A model generated the notes under the pieces. It saw only the letters and a list, made by a program, of their open reading frames with translations. It made no database searches and was not told where the DNA came from. A stretch of DNA of 64,000 bases from Seriola aureovittata (Eukaryota > Chordata > Actinopteri > Carangiformes > Carangidae): NCBI RefSeq assembly GCF_021018895.1, contig NC_079384.1, positions 7,814,640 to 7,878,639 on the forward strand, written 5' to 3'. Of the stretch, positions 12,573-27,393 are shown one piece after another. Within the stretch, counting starts at the first letter, position 1. Every line of letters starts with the position of its first letter. The position numbers and the translations under genes are program-made.

Positions 12573-14293
12573 AACGTGGCTTCTCTTAACGTCGCCTGAC
12601 GCTCTCAGGTTTGACAAGGTCCCAGGGCGCACAATCCATGGACTGAGGAGTAAGTCTATGCAGTCAGTCCCTTGTGGTATTCCAGCCGTCGATATGTGCA
12701 CCTTACTGAAAATGTCCAAAAACTTAGAGGAAACTGCGCCGCAGTGGGATGCAATCTCAATTTATGAAATAACAGCCATTTATCTTTCCAGAGGATGTTC
12801 CAGATCGCAGAGCAGTTTTTTTTTTCACATGAAAGTCACAGGCTGTAATATTCCCACAGAACTCTCGGCTGTGCATGTAATAAAAAAACGCTGAAAAGTG
12901 GCTTTACAGCAAATTTGCTGTGTCGGTGCAAAGCAAATGCAAACTGCAGAAAGCCAGTAAACGTTGTCAGTTCAGCGTTCCTTTCACTGTGGCATTGCTG
13001 AATCCTTTCAGAAAAGCTCCAGATCCCTCTGTCGCTGCATGACGAGACAGTCCATAATATGGAGCCTTTTTGCCTGGTTGGTGCAAGCGGTCAATTCCTG
13101 AGGGAGCGTTTCTACTCCTTTGATAACTGGTACAGAAGCTCCTACTGAGTCGCTCCTACTTCAGGAGTCTGAGAGACTTGGCGCTGGAGCGTTTCTTTGC
13201 TTAGGCACACTGTGTGTGAGTGTGTCTGTAGCGAGTGGTGCTCAGTCCCAAGTTAAATATCCCCCTCCGACGGTACAAAGTGTCAGAGGGGCCTGCCCAC
13301 CCCGGCCACTTTCACTATGATTGACAGCCCCCCCACCCCCCGGGCCACCCCCTCCCCTCACAACGTGGAAAATATCAGCCACAATCAGGAGGATCAACTG
13401 GGTCCTAAAGCACCAGTTTTATCCCGTATTATAGTGTAATATTCCACAACATGAACAACGTTATGCATATTACAGAATTTATGAAATCCAACCCGCGCTC
13501 TAAACGACATGGCAACACTTTTCAGAGTCTGTGCTTTTCATCAGCGGACCGTCTGAGATGCACTAATAGGTTCAATACGCTGTCAATATTCAGCTGAAGC
13601 GTTTAAGAGTTTCCTTGGCATGAACTTTCCCATGAAATTGATGGGAAACGTTTAGTAGCTTGTCCACGGAAAAGGGGCATCACATTCCACCTTTGTTCGT
13701 CAGGATTTGGGTCCACACAGGAATTGGCCCGTTGAACTCAGGGGTCACAAAATAGGCGCGTAATTAAGGGCTATAAATGGCCATGGATAACTAAGCGGTA
13801 CCTTTCCCATGCTAAGCAGTCATTAGGCAATGCAGGACTTTTTACTTTTACTTGAACTATGTTGGTCCTCCTATAATGCTACTTAAAAGCATTCAGTTTA
13901 TTTTATTGACTATCAGGTTAATGTATTTAAACATGTTGTTCAGCCATAAGAACACATGTTAAGTTTATTCAAATCTAGTCTTTTTTTTTATTTTATTTTT
14001 TTTAATTTTATTCTAATGCATAAGAAACCGTGGTGAAGTTGATTCAGTCGATCAAACAGCAATCAACTTCATTAAACCTAATTTAACAATTAAAAAACTC
14101 ATTCATACAAAAAGTTTTACTCATGATTTCATAAAAAAAAAAAAAAGAGTCATAAAAGGTGGTTAATACGTGTTAATCTTCTGAATTTGATCCTGGTTCT
14201 AGATTGTTTGTATTTATCCTCCTCACTTTGGATAGGCTGACAGTGGTTATTGGGTATTTCGACCTGTCATTATATGCTTGTCTTTTGTAGTGG

Positions 14294-14308
14294 TCACTAG
14301 AGGGCGTC
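14294..14308 (+). promoter_or_regulatory. Candidate CTCF site upstream of noggin
   Basis: TCACTAGAGGGCGTC, preceded by TGG, is close to the CTCF core. It is in the same orientation as the candidate at 1,480; the two flank the noggin gene. Confidence 0.35.
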
Positions 14309-17300
14309 GATCCAGCACGGTGTGGACCTGCAGCCAGGGCCTCCCCAGACTCTCTCCCTCACTGTTTGACTACTCATGTTTGAGTGCATGTGGAAGGAAT
14401 GTGCGCTCATAGTTCTGGTGCAGCTCAAGAGAAATTGCTCACCAGTATTTCGATCAAAGATCTTAAAAAACCAACGTTGGGGCACTTATGCCAAAATAAA
14501 GTAATAAACCTGAATCATGCTCACTATGGGTATGATATCAAAAAACTCTCCTGTTGAAGGATGGAAGAACTTTTATCACAAGTGCTCCAATTTTAGTGTC
14601 TGCCATGATTAAGAGACTTCATTAACTAAGCTTAACTGCATTAACCACATGCAAAGAGTCTTTTACATCCTATGAGTAAATTCCCACCAACCCCTCCGAC
14701 ATGCATGCAGACACACAAAGTCATAATCTGGTTAATGATTAGGGTGGCAGCGCAGACAGAGCTCAGTGGGCAGCGGGGACAGTAAGGCTGAGCTGGCTAC
14801 TGTAGAACTGGCCCTTTCCATTGTCTTCTTCCATGGGTCTTGGGGTGGTGGACTGAGAGAGAAAACCCCCATGCAGGGAGAGACACTTCCCTTCCTCCTT
14901 GTCTCAAGCACTAATACTGTCGAGCAACCCAGCAATGAGTCCACCCCCATCCCCTGGCTAATTACAAGAGATAAAGACAAGAAGAGGGGACCGGTGAGCA
15001 CAGTGGGGAGGGATAGTGGTGGTGATGATGTTGAGTCGGTGGGGGTGAGGGCAGTGGAGGTGGCGATGAAGATGGTGGTGGTTTCAGCAAAAGGGGGGGG
15101 GGGGGGTGCAGTGGTAGTGGTGGTGCCGGATGGCAGTTTGCTGTGGAATAGCTAATTAAATAAAGCCATAAAAGGAGCACGGCTCGTTTTAACGAAGCCC
15201 GTCAACCTCTGACAAGTGGGGCTGGGATGGGGGTGGGATGCACCATGGAGGAGAGAGGTGGGGCTGGTGCTGAAAACTGGGCTTGTATAACAAGGGGACT
15301 TAGCTCTTTGGTTTTGCAGTGATTGTTCACGCTCCCTTAGGTCTGAATAGGGCGCATGGTGAGGGTGCATTGGGGGGCAGCCCTTAGGCACAGATAGGAC
15401 CCCCTTCTCCGTCTCTGCTGTGAATGCTATACACACATACACGTACACACGAAACACATACACAAACACATACACACACTAACACCCCCACGGCTCTATA
15501 CAAAGGCCTGTACCCAAGGTCCAGGTAGGAGCTTATCCAGTGCAGGGCCACAGCAAGGGGCAGGTCTGGCCAGACTGGCTGACTGTGCCCACTGGGGACT
15601 GGTAGAATGGCACAGGGGGGTGGATGGAGACGGACAGCTCTGAGAGGAGAGAGGGGAGTAGACGGGAGAGACTGAGAGAACAAGACAAAAAACATCACCA
15701 AGCAGAGCTGGAGCAACAAAATCAACATTGTTTTTTTGCATCACATATCGTTTTCTTGCACCATTAAATGAGCTAATGTCAGGAGATAAGGAAAGTTAAG
15801 GAATTTGGCAATGTGCTGTGGCCATTTGGAAATAGTCTGGAGTGGCAGAGATAGTGCAACCCTGAAATCCCCAAGCCTTCCTCCCTTCAAATCAACAGAT
15901 ATGCCTGGAGCACATCTCCTAATTAGTTTTGTGTTGTGGCGTCTCCACCAGAACACTCTCTGTTGGGTCTTTGGCAGGACGACAGATTTCGGAACCAACC
16001 AGAGCTTTAACTGGTTTCTTGTAGTAGTCAAAACTGCAGAAATATTTTGAAGTATTTTGAACTAAATATGTCCAAGAACTGGAAACTGGAACCACAGTTT
16101 GTTTCTGTTGTAAAATCCAGTATGTACTTCAATATTTTTGTTGTAATAACTCTATGAACAAGTAAAACTTATTATATCTTTGGACTGGCAAGAGAGATAT
16201 CTCTTGTTTTGCATACACATACACCCCATGCCACAACAATTCAAAACAGAAAAGTTTGCAAAGCAAATAAATAGCTTTCACCGTTGCCTGTCAATATTAC
16301 ATTCCCTCTATTCCCTGCTGCCCTCGCCATCTTCTCCAGTCTTACTCCCCTCTTCTCTCTCCCCCATATTCGACTCTGTCTCCGAGCCTTAACCCAAAGC
16401 AGATGGCTCGGGAAGCATGTCAAAAATCTGTCTCCCGTTAACACTACTTTTGAAGCCCCCTCTACATTTTTTTCTCTCCCCTAAAATTCATCATAAAGTT
16501 ATTTTTGCAAAATACCCAGTAAACAGCATCAAAGTGATATTTTCCCCCTCTCCACTGATGACAAGGAGAAGAAAAGAAAACGGCACTAAGTGTATAGCTT
16601 GTCCTTGTTATTGAAAGAATGCCACACCACGCTGATGTGCAATCTGAAGTCAATCTGAGTATGGCCCTGCATCCTTTGTTTCTACTACGGCATTCCAGCC
16701 GTGATGGAGAAAATGCAGCTCGATGCTTGATCACAAGCTGTGATTAATGGTGATCATATCGTAGACGGCTCAGTGGCTTTGTGATGTGATGGCAGGCCCC
16801 ACTTTGAACTCAAAGGCTGATGAATTCAAGCGCAGCCAGAAAAACATCACTGTGGCACACACACTCAATGAATATAAATGTTTTGCTTTAGATTTTGTAC
16901 GTGTTCAGTCACTCATTACTGGAGTTGTACAATACTTGATTTTGCCTCTTAAGAAAATCCTGTATAGTTGAGCACGTGCAAAGCCAGAGGCCGAAAGAGT
17001 CTAAAAATACTCTGCTGAAGTACAAGGATTGCTACTTGACTCAAAGGGTAGTTCTGGCATATTACAACTGATCTTTGTAGTTTTGACAGTTATTCCTACA
17101 GGTAATAATGATGTTACTGTTCTCATTAAGTTAAATGCTAAGATCTGAGCTTACAGTGAAAGGAAATCACAGAGGGCCAGAAAAACTGGCAGTCAGACTA
17201 TCATGTTGGTTATAAACCAACCTCCAGGTTAGCTAAACTTATTTTGAAGATATCTGAAGGCCAGTTCTTACTCAAATTGTCCACAGTTAGACTGCCTTCT

Positions 17301-17560
17301 TGGTTCAACTTTGGCCTTCCATACTTGCCATAGTTATGTGCAATCTTCTTCTTTGCAATGAGGGATTACGATTTTACCTGCCAACAAAGTGGTTTTTATA
17401 ATCTGGCTAAACTGCTGCCTTATTTTCAACCTGTATGATTGTCAGACTGTTCATGTTTCTTGACTCACTGGACCTCACTGGAGCAATTTTCCCAAATCTC
17501 AGCACTTTGGTGAATACAATAATGGATGGAAATGGTGGCCAAAATGATAAGACAAAGAGT

Positions 17561-18285
17561 CGACAGCCATGCCAGCAGCTCCGCAAGACTGCACTTGCTT
17601 TATACTAACATCAGCAGGCTAACATGCTTACAGTGACAATGTTGACATGCTGATGTTAAGCAGGTATAATGTTTAGCCTACCATGTTCATCATCTTTGTC
17701 CAGTGTGTTAGCGTGCTAACATTTGCTAATTAACACTGCACACAGTACAAGTACAGCTGAGGCTGATGGAAATGCTATCAGTTTTGCAAGTGTTAAGTCA
17801 CAGTATTAGATTTATTAAAATTTCAAATTGATGGCATCAGATGTAAAGTTAAAGGATCACTAATGTAAGTGCAGTTCATCCTGAGAGGGGCATGGATGTC
17901 TCCTTCAAATATCATAACAATGTGCACAATAGTTGTAGAGATATTTTTCACTCAAAACCACGATTGTGAACCTAAATGGTGGCATTAGAGGGAAAGTCAT
18001 TAGGGTATATCATCTGGGAGACATGAATATGGGCAAAAATTTTTGTGCCATTCCATCTGGTAGATGTTGAGATATTTCACAGGATAGGCTATGTGAAAAT
18101 GTGAACTCACTGGTGCAAGTGAAAACGTCAATAAGAGTCATTCTCTATAAAATGTCTATAAAATTTCATGGCGATCCATTCAGTAGTTTTTGAGATGTTC
18201 CAGTTAGGACCAAAGTGGTGGACCGACTGATCAGTCGACTGACAGACAGACTGACATTGGCATCCCTGGCGCAATGAGGCTATGA
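17561..18285 (+). repeat. Dispersed teleost repeat, family A, copy 2 (longest)
   Basis: Runs from cagccatgccagcagctccg through gctaacatgcttacagtgac, ctcaaaaccacgattgtgaa and atttcatggcgatccattca to accaaagtggtggaccgact. It has the internal sub-repeats typical of this family (three statements of the 'mean position / gagatattt' block). No coding capacity. Confidence 0.8.
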
Positions 18286-21200
18286 AAAAAAATAGATGAA
18301 TAAAAATAAAAGCCAACTTGTAATAAACTAAAATGATCCTTTAAACAAGTAAAAGTTACAGTAGTTTGCAAAGTAGCCTACCTCAGTAGAAGTATTAAAA
18401 TACCTCAGAAAGATGACAGCACTGTAGGTACATTTGGTCGTTGTGAAAAGAGTGAACGTCTGCGTCTACTTAGAATCACTGTTTTAGGCCGCTGGGGTTA
18501 CTTGGAGTTAGGACCTGTTAGTTTTCCGTAAGCCATTCCCCTTATTTCTTCTGTAATGATGCCCGGCAACTTTTAATTGGGGAAGTTGGTGTGACATCAT
18601 GGCATTCCAGGGTGATTACCCTTTTCACATCTTACAAAGTTTAAAAAACAAAAAAGGATCTCAACAGTTCAGACCATCCCGTGATCTTCCTCTTTTCCCC
18701 TCCTTTCGTTTTATTTATTGCACCCCATTTTGGTCAAGTGAGAAAGTGCCCCATCCTTATCCTATTCTCTGCATCTCCTCCTCCTCTTGCCCTTCCTCCC
18801 TCCTTCCCTCGTTCGCCCCCCTGCCCCCCAACCCCCGCAGCAGGGAGTGATGAGGGTGGAATTAAATTGATCACCGCCTTCCGGAAAACAACAGGAAAAA
18901 ATAGTGCATTCCGAACGCCAGGAGGGCGTTCCCCCTGGTCTTCCCTATGGCAGGATGACATCATTGGCCTGCTGCCCAATTCCCACCGTTCACAATAGGG
19001 TCACTGTTGCCTTCTCCATGGTGGCACATCAGCCAAGAGAGGCAGAGAGCGCAAGACAGAGAGAGAGATAGAGAAAGAAAACGGAAAATAAAAAGGATGC
19101 CAGCAATGTTACGACCTAAAGGCCTCTGCTTTACACACTAAAACACAAACACACAAACGTCTTCAGAGAGCCACGCGGACCACTGCTCCACATTCCTCTG
19201 GACAGACTTGGCCGGTTTAAGACGTCAAGCAGTGTTTGAATGGATGCCACAGCTGAGATATGAGAGCTGTGATAGCAGAACATACAGTATATCAGTTTAT
19301 TTGGACAGTTAAGTCATGTGTTTTCACTACTCACGGATCCTCAAGATTCAATCTGTCATTTTAATCTACATTCTCATCAGTGAAATCATCGTTGGCATGC
19401 TCTATTGATCACACTCTGCATACTTGTTGTTATAAAATAACTTTCTGTGCTCTTGGTGTACCGAAGATGACAAATGGAAAAGTAGCCTAACTACAGTGGA
19501 ATAAAGACTTCAGACAAAAAAATAATTTGAAATGAATAGGTTACTTCAAACTCCACAGTTCCACTTGAAAAGATCAAATTTTGAAACACAGCTGTGTCAA
19601 GACGATGTCATTACACTTTTTTTTATATCACTAACTTAAGAGTAATTTGATGTAAAACGTGACCACATGTCTTTCAGAAGCTCTGTCCAACTTAGGTAAA
19701 CCCTGACCACAAGTACTGGCAATTCGGTCATTCTCCCAACCACTAAGCCATTGTGTTGCCACAGGCCATCTTGTCGAAATGAAACCGTTTGCCCACAGCC
19801 ACTGACCACAACAGATGTTCCTTTGCCTGACACTCTCCTCAGCATGTGTGTTCTGTTGAGTCTAGAGCCAAGATACTTTCATAGACTGGCACTGCGTAAC
19901 AAAAACAAAGGGAGGGAAACTCTACGATGGCGTCTTCATTGGTCTGTGACAGGATTCAGATTGAGGTTGCCCTGTTTAAACCTGGCAGCCTTTAAAACCG
20001 CATTAAAAACTCCTCTGTCCTGGATGGAATGCAGTCATATAATCACCGCAGGTTCACAGACACGACGGACCACATCAGTGTCGCGACCTGAACGAGTCCT
20101 GCCGCCCCCAACCCCAATCAAGCATGTCGACAAACGGGCAGCGCTGGCCCCTGCTGCCCTCTGGCCCTCTGGTATGTTTGTGGAACACGCAGGAGGGTAA
20201 GAAGGTGACAGCCTGTTGAGATGCCAGGAGGACTGGGAAGGCTTTGGGAAATGTCTCGCCAATGTGCAAGCGCGCACTGCCGCCCAGGGGGTGCCTGCCT
20301 GCTTGGGAAATGGACGAAAAGGGACAGGGGTCTCACAACAGGCTGAGTGTGCGCTGAGAGAGATAGTTTGTCAAAGGGATGTACCAGATGTTGACTCACA
20401 CTGGTTTGCTAATCGGGAGCCACAAGCCCCTGGAGCCATGAGTAAACGGGAGCGTCTGCCTTTCTCTGTCACCGCAGGGAAATGGAACCGGGCTCGGGGG
20501 TGTCCTGGGGCACATATGAAAACTGAAGGAGAGTAATGAAGTGACAAAGTCATGAGAAATTGAAGCTGTGCTGTTGTTAAAGAACAGCAGAACAATAAAG
20601 CTCCCTTAGACCTCAAGCTCAAACTGCGTATGTCTCAATCAAGGATTAAGGTGGTTTTTTAACTGGGAACTCAGTGGGAACAGGGAACACCCATTCCCAC
20701 CCACCTGTCATTGTAAATAAGAATCTCTTCTTAATTGACCGCCCGCTGAAATAAATGTTAGCTTGGGAGCAGCTATAGACAGCACAGTTAAAATGACTAC
20801 AAACAAAAGTACTGCTCAGTGAAACCTAAAAACATTATGTCAAGTCTAGGCCCCAAATCCTCTTTCTATAAAGATTATAATGCTAAAACTGTGACTGGTA
20901 CAAAAATGGTTGTAAAAATGGGTAAAAAAAAAAAATTTAAACAAACAAACAAAAAAAAAATCCCCAACTCCTCTCACAAGTCTGTTGCAATCTTTTATTC
21001 AGTTAGAGAGATTCAATTATTATAATTTAACTACTCAGTTCCCACAAGTAGACACACTGTTTTCGGACTGAATTCGAAACCTTGAGCTACTGGCGCAGAT
21101 AGCTACGAAGGAAGAAGCAGACAACAGATAGCACTCTCCATACATGGAGCAACAGACAGAGGCTGTTAAACGCATTTACACTCCAATAACTTTCACAAGT

Positions 21201-21831
21201 TAGAGGGCCCATGGAGGGAGAGAGAGCGAGAGAGCGAGCGAGCGAGAGACGGCAAACTGCCTGGCCAAGTAGATCAACAAGGAGCTATTGATACCAGAGA
21301 TCTGTGCTGGTGTCAGTCTAAGAGCCAAACAGGATCACAATTGTGGTTTGTGCCAATAATCTTGTTGACCTTATTTAACCTTGGATTTGGCCAGTTGAGA
21401 GCTCAGACTACAAGTGTCCATTCACAAAGAAAATTGGGAAATCCATGTTTGTGTGAGAGCATACTGAATCCTACTATTGACTATTATATACCTTAACCAT
21501 AATTTATTTCCAATGTCCACAATCTTTTCCTAAGCTTAACCATGCCATGTAGTAAGCAAGAATTTCATACACATTGTCATTGTCATCCAACCTAATGTTG
21601 TTGTTTTTTTTTGGGGGGGGGTTCAGATTTGCCCAATATCAGCGTTATCTCTCTGGTAGTATTATTTCTTGAGATGTGTGTAAACTGTTGGCCATGTTAA
21701 ATAGAAAGTACATTCATGTAACTGCTTTGGGGTCCATTCTTAATCAAAACATTAATATTTCTGATAATGCATCAGGTTAGAGAAACAATTTACAGCATTA
21801 GTTCTCTGAGAATCTCATTCTTATCCACACA

Positions 21832-21966
21832 ACATTGGTCTTGTGACTGAAATATCTCTAACTGAATCGATATCGAAGGGAATCGGATTGGGAATCGCAT
21901 TGAATCGGCACCTTGTGAATCAGAAGTGAATCGATTTGGGAAATCAGTGGCAATACCCAGCCCAAG
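21832..21966. repeat. Dispersed teleost repeat with GAATCG-rich body
   Basis: Repeated gaatcg and aatcgatt words followed by atcagtggcaatacccagcc, which I recognise as the end of a widespread fish repeat. Short and degenerate. Confidence 0.5.
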
Positions 21967-22389
21967 TAGTAGGTTTGAGCTGAGCGGGAGCAAATCAGAA
22001 ACCATTCTCCAAAATCTTGTGGGAATCCTTTCTAAAAGTTCAAGCTATTATATCAGAATATTAATGGCCATGGTTTTGAAATGAGATATGGGTGTCATTC
22101 CCCTATGTTCACATACCTTTGGCCATTTTGTGTAGAATTTCTGTGATTTTTACCTAGGTCTATATCTCAAGTTTAATTGATGTATCACAGGTCTGTGTTT
22201 TAGGTTACTTCTCTACCCAGACTGCTTGTAAATGTAGTTCTGAGGCTGTTCAGGTGTGTGATTGAGGACGTCATGGTGGATATAAAACTGTAATGAGATA
22301 GACAGGCAGAAAGAGAGGGACAGAATTCAGGAGCCGGGCACCTTTCTCAGTCTGTCTCGTAACAGTGCATGCATGCGTGTGTGCATGTG

Positions 22390-22421
22390 CGTGTGTGTGT
22401 GTGTGTGTGGGTGTGTGTGTG
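22390..22421. repeat. (GT)n microsatellite
   Basis: GT run with one GG interruption. Confidence 0.93.
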
Positions 22422-22925
22422 GTGTAATTACAGCCAGGTCCCCGGCGTGGAGCCCAGTAGAAGTATCGTCAGTCTGTCTGTGGCATGCGGTGGTGCTGAC
22501 CTTCCCTCTCTCCTCTCCTCTCCTCAGGCCTGGTGACTCTCTGACTGGCTCTGGCTCCACCAGGCACCCCACCCCACCCCACAGCACCGCTCACACACAG
22601 GTGCTAACAGGACAGCTGGTTGCTCGCGTTGTGCATAACGTCCGGTTTTCCCTATATCGTATTGAATTATGCGTGTACTGGTAAATTTTTATTTTTATCA
22701 CATGTTGATGCATCAGGCTAAAGTAAGTGGTAGAGTAGCTGCTTTGTGCGTTGTTTTGGGAACCTGGGATAGGCATGTCGTCCTGATAGGAGCTTAAAAC
22801 AGCTCCCATTACTGAGCTTTTACTGAGCCATTATATCACTATATGAATATTTTGTGTGTATGTATGTGTGTCACAGAGAAACCTGTGATCTGGTGGGCTG
22901 GGTTTGTCTAATGTTTGGTCAGTCC

Positions 22926-23066
<141 letters not shown>

Positions 23067-23884
23067 GCATTATAATGAGTGAGTCTGGCAGTAATCTGTA
23101 AAGGTTTTGGTCCTCAGCAGGGCAGGGCTCAGGGCCTTGATGATGAAGCTGAGATGGATATGTGTGATATAACACCAGAGAAGAAGAATGGAGGAGGATG
23201 ACTGGCTGGTCCATCAAACAATCTGGTCAGTGTGAGTCATGAAGATCCTCTGAGGAAATGGCTTTTAGTCGAATTCACGTTGTGCAGAGCACTGTTCTCT
23301 AAGTATTTGAATGAGTGCTTATTTATTTGCACGTGTGAGCGTGTTGCTAACGGTGCTGGGAGTGTGTGTGTGTGTCAAAGAGTGTGTGTGTGCAATTTTG
23401 CATGTCTTTGTTTGTGTATACAGTGTGTGCACGTAAGTGTGTGTGCAATCAGCCAGTCTGGAATGTGTCAAGACATTGTGAATCCTGATGATCAACATCA
23501 TGATCCTGTGTTACATGTGCTGTACGCTCAGGGCGCGTTTACCCAGAGTGACCTGGACCACCTCTGTTGTGATCAGACAAGGGTCTCAGGTCAGTACAAA
23601 AAAATAGATGAAAGTACTTTCAAGTACTGATTCAAGTCATATCGAGAGAGGTGACGTTTCATGGTAAGGGATGTCATTCTTTAAGTTTAATCAAAAAATG
23701 TGTTACTGACAGGTTGTAGTGGAAACATTATACATAGAGAAACATACATATATATATCCACACACACAATAGCTGAAAAAATGCACTTAATTAGCCGAAG
23801 TGGTGCTTGAATTGAAACAGAAGGACTGAAAGAAGTTGAAGTGTGTCCATTTCAAATTTATGGCCGAATTTGAAGCACTGAAAT

Positions 23885-24180
23885 AGCGCTGCAGTAATCA
23901 GTTGATCAATCGAGTAGACAATCAACAGAAAATTAATCAGCAACTATTTTGATAATCGAGTGTTTTAAGGTTCTCAAATGTGAGAATTTGATGCATTTCT
24001 TTGCCATAAATGACAGTAAAGTTTTTGGAGTGTTGGTCAGAGAAAACGAGTCATCTGAAGACGTAACCTTGAATTCTGAGACAATGCAACTAATGTGGGA
24101 CTTTAAACAGGCCGAGTAATTAATCGATTCATTGAGACAATAATCAGCAGATTAAACAATAATGAAAATAATTGGTTGGA
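23885..24180. repeat. Dispersed teleost repeat with AATCGATTAATC-rich ends (MITE-like)
   Basis: Begins gctgcagtaatcagttgatc and ends ttaatcgattcattgagaca plus atgaaaataattgg, with aactattttgataatcgagt inside. The ends are complementary in character, as in a non-autonomous DNA transposon common in percomorphs. Confidence 0.65.
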
Positions 24181-24746
24181 AGTTGAAGTGGCAGTTGAAG
24201 CAGAAGCGCTGATACACAATATAAAACATACATTGCAGCACAAAAGAAAACACACAATACACGACGCACGACGCAAACAACTTAAAACCAGTGATGAGCT
24301 GAAGCACTGAAAGAAGTTGAAGTGTGTCTGTTTCAAAACCATGTTTGAAGATCTAGCTCTGCATTTTAAGTGTGAACATGAGATAGCTCAGGTAAACACG
24401 TTCAGTGTGTGAGTGTGTGCCTGCGACCCCCCCCCATCCGCCCCACTCACTACCCCCCCTCCACTGCATCCAGGGGGATTTATTTGACCCCTTATTGCCA
24501 GCGGTGAGCCTGTGGTGGAGATGAAAGCATGCCTTCCCAGTGTGGCCCCAGTTTCTATAGCTATGGACACAGACTCACACTGGTCGGGGACAATAGAGGG
24601 GCCCTGCCACTCGCCCCTGCCAGAGCCCTCTCCTCTCCCCACCCCATCCGTCACCGCAATCATATTTTCAAAACAATAACACAGCCGGGGGGGTGGGTGG
24701 GGGTGGGCATGATTGAAGTGTGTGCGTGTTTGATCTGTTGGTATGC

Positions 24747-24748
<2 letters not shown>

Positions 24749-24836
<88 letters not shown>
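24749..24836. repeat. Long (GT)n microsatellite
   Basis: About 88 bases of uninterrupted GT. Confidence 0.97.
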
Positions 24837-24839
<3 letters not shown>

Positions 24840-25514
24840 GCCTTTGTGTGTGCATGCATGTGTGTCGTTATTTTTAGGCACGCGTTTGTTTCATCTGAGT
24901 GTGAACATGCTCGTTTGACTTGTGTCAGAGTTCGGCTCTGTGGCTCCGTACATGCAGTCGGGAAGCAACTGTGTGCATGCATACTTTTGTGTGTGCAGAT
25001 GCAAGTGTGTGTGTGTGCGTGTGTGTATGTGTGCACTGTGAGCCGGGGCCTTTGATGGCGTGGCCGGAGCGTGCCTAATGTGACTGCTTGCTGGGGTGGG
25101 GTGGGATGGAGGGAGGGGGGGCAGTGGCAGCGTTGAGCCTCCTGCCCTCGAACTGTCTACCCTGCCGTGGCCCAAGGCTCCTCCTGCAAACTTGAAAGGA
25201 CCAAAGGAATCCCCCCCTAAACCCCCCGACGCCGCCCCCCCACATGTTTTCAGAAGGCATGACATCATCCTTTGCACAAAGGGGGCTGGAGCTGGGGTTA
25301 ATATGGATGTATGTGTGAATGTGTGTGTGTGTGTGTGTGTGTAGCGTACAAGCCCATCCGTCACAGGATTCAGCTGAAATACAAGATTTGTCCTTTGTCT
25401 TATTTCCTCGTCATTTCTGGATCTGTCATCTGACTCAAACTAGCAGTTCAACTCCGTTTCCAAACTTTTTATTCTGAGCTACCTGAAACCTTCAAGTCCT
25501 CACTCACATGTAGT

Positions 25515-25544
25515 ACACACAAACACACACACACACACACACAC
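25515..25544. repeat. (CA)n microsatellite
   Basis: Short CA tract with one AA interruption. A GT tract at 25,319-25,342 lies nearby in the opposite sense. Confidence 0.93.
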
Positions 25545-26551
25545 CCACACATCCACACATCAAGCCAAGCTTGTGTTTTTCTCCTCTGTCTTTCCTTTCT
25601 TTTGGAGACCCTTTTATGTGAATGACTAACATGGATTTGATCCTAAATGTCTGGGGAAAGAAAATAAATTGCTTTCAGGTTGTTTGCCAGGCGCAGGGTA
25701 CTGAAAGTGAACACAGAATACCCTCCGCTGGTCCTTTACTGCCCCTTCTTTCTCTCATCTTTGCTTCTTAAAGGTTTTTTTTTTTTTTTGGTCATCAGTG
25801 CTGGCTCTCTGCGGACCAACCCCTCTGGCTCCTCTGCATGCAAGCAGCTCTCAGTACAGACCCAAACTGTTGTTTTCCCCAGCATTCAAACGCAGGGTGT
25901 GTGAGCAAAGTTTGGAACACTATCAAACAAATCAACGAGGTTCATAACTGTGCAGACGATGACAAATGGCTGACATGGGAAGCATGAGGGTCTGCAGTTA
26001 GACTCCACAAGGATTCTGTTGAAAGAATCGTTTTTTCTTTGACTTCCAACGGGAGAAGTTTGATGTCAACACTTGATTTCTTTCGAAGGTTCCTATATAA
26101 AGCTGGGAAGCCATTTCTGTTTAGGTCATTAGTTAATGATCAGATGTGTTTGTGTGTAAATGTGGTTACTTAATAGTAACTACAGAAGTGGACACCTGAT
26201 GGATTCATGATCAATTATCCCCTCGGTTTTCAGGAGCTATTTTGGCCAGATGTAATTAAACCACATTTAATGACAAAAACAGCTGGAATTAATATATAAA
26301 CAAGTGATTGAATCAAATCCTCCAATTTACTCCATTCTACTCAAGCAAGTAATCAAAGCGGATTACCAAATGAGGGCCAGATGACTGAGGACGTTGGAGA
26401 AAGGAAGACGTTTTGCTGTCGGAGCCTTGATGAGAAGGTGAGAATACACACCTTCGTGACAATGAGGGTTGTGGAGGGCAAAGGCAGAGTCAAAGCCACC
26501 AGCATGGCTAATGTCATGGTCACTGAGTTGTGACTGCCACTACACCCACTG

Positions 26552-26570
26552 CCACACACACACACACACA

Positions 26571-26642
<72 letters not shown>
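26552..26642. repeat. (CA)n microsatellite
   Basis: About 90 bases of CA with one TACA and one CC interruption. A CT-rich tract follows at 26,761-26,815. Confidence 0.97.
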
Positions 26643-26646
<4 letters not shown>

Positions 26647-27273
26647 TTAAGTGTTAAACAGCATTTAGGCTTTGCATTTGACTGTTACATTCACACATAT
26701 GATGTACTCACACACACACACACACAATGTCTATATTTCTTGATTACTTTTATCTCTGTCCTCTCTCTCTCTCGCTCTCCCTCTCTCTCTCTCTCTGTGT
26801 CACTCTCTCTCTCTCAGCTCTTACAAGTGTTGCTCAGAGGTGAGGGCTCGTCGCCCTCGCCTGTTTAATGGGCCGTCCGTTTGCCAACTGTTCCTTTGAG
26901 GGGGCCGGTGCGTCGGGCGTCGGAGCCGGGATTTGGGAAGGAGGGCCGGTGCCGCTGGATCAGACAGATGGAGGGGGGTCCGGCTCCATTCATTTAACTC
27001 TATGAGAATAACAGAGCCCCACTTCAAACAACAAGGACACAACCTGCTGGCCCCATCGTCTGCGAACGCATACACAGGCATACGCAGACACACACATGCT
27101 GCAACACATATGCATGCTTGTGTTCGAGTGCACATGTGCTTTTATTCAAACTTTCTTATCATGTATTTGATCTGATGTGTCTGAGATCTAAAATCCTCCA
27201 CTAGGATGTAAACTCAACACCCAAAGATAAGGTTGTCACTGTTGCATCTGCAGCTCATCTGCCACCCTTCAGG

Positions 27274-27393
<120 letters not shown>

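Noticed and set aside
19751..20200. 149-codon open frame on the plus strand
   Set aside because: No recognisable motif, no splice-linked neighbour; low-complexity proline-rich end.
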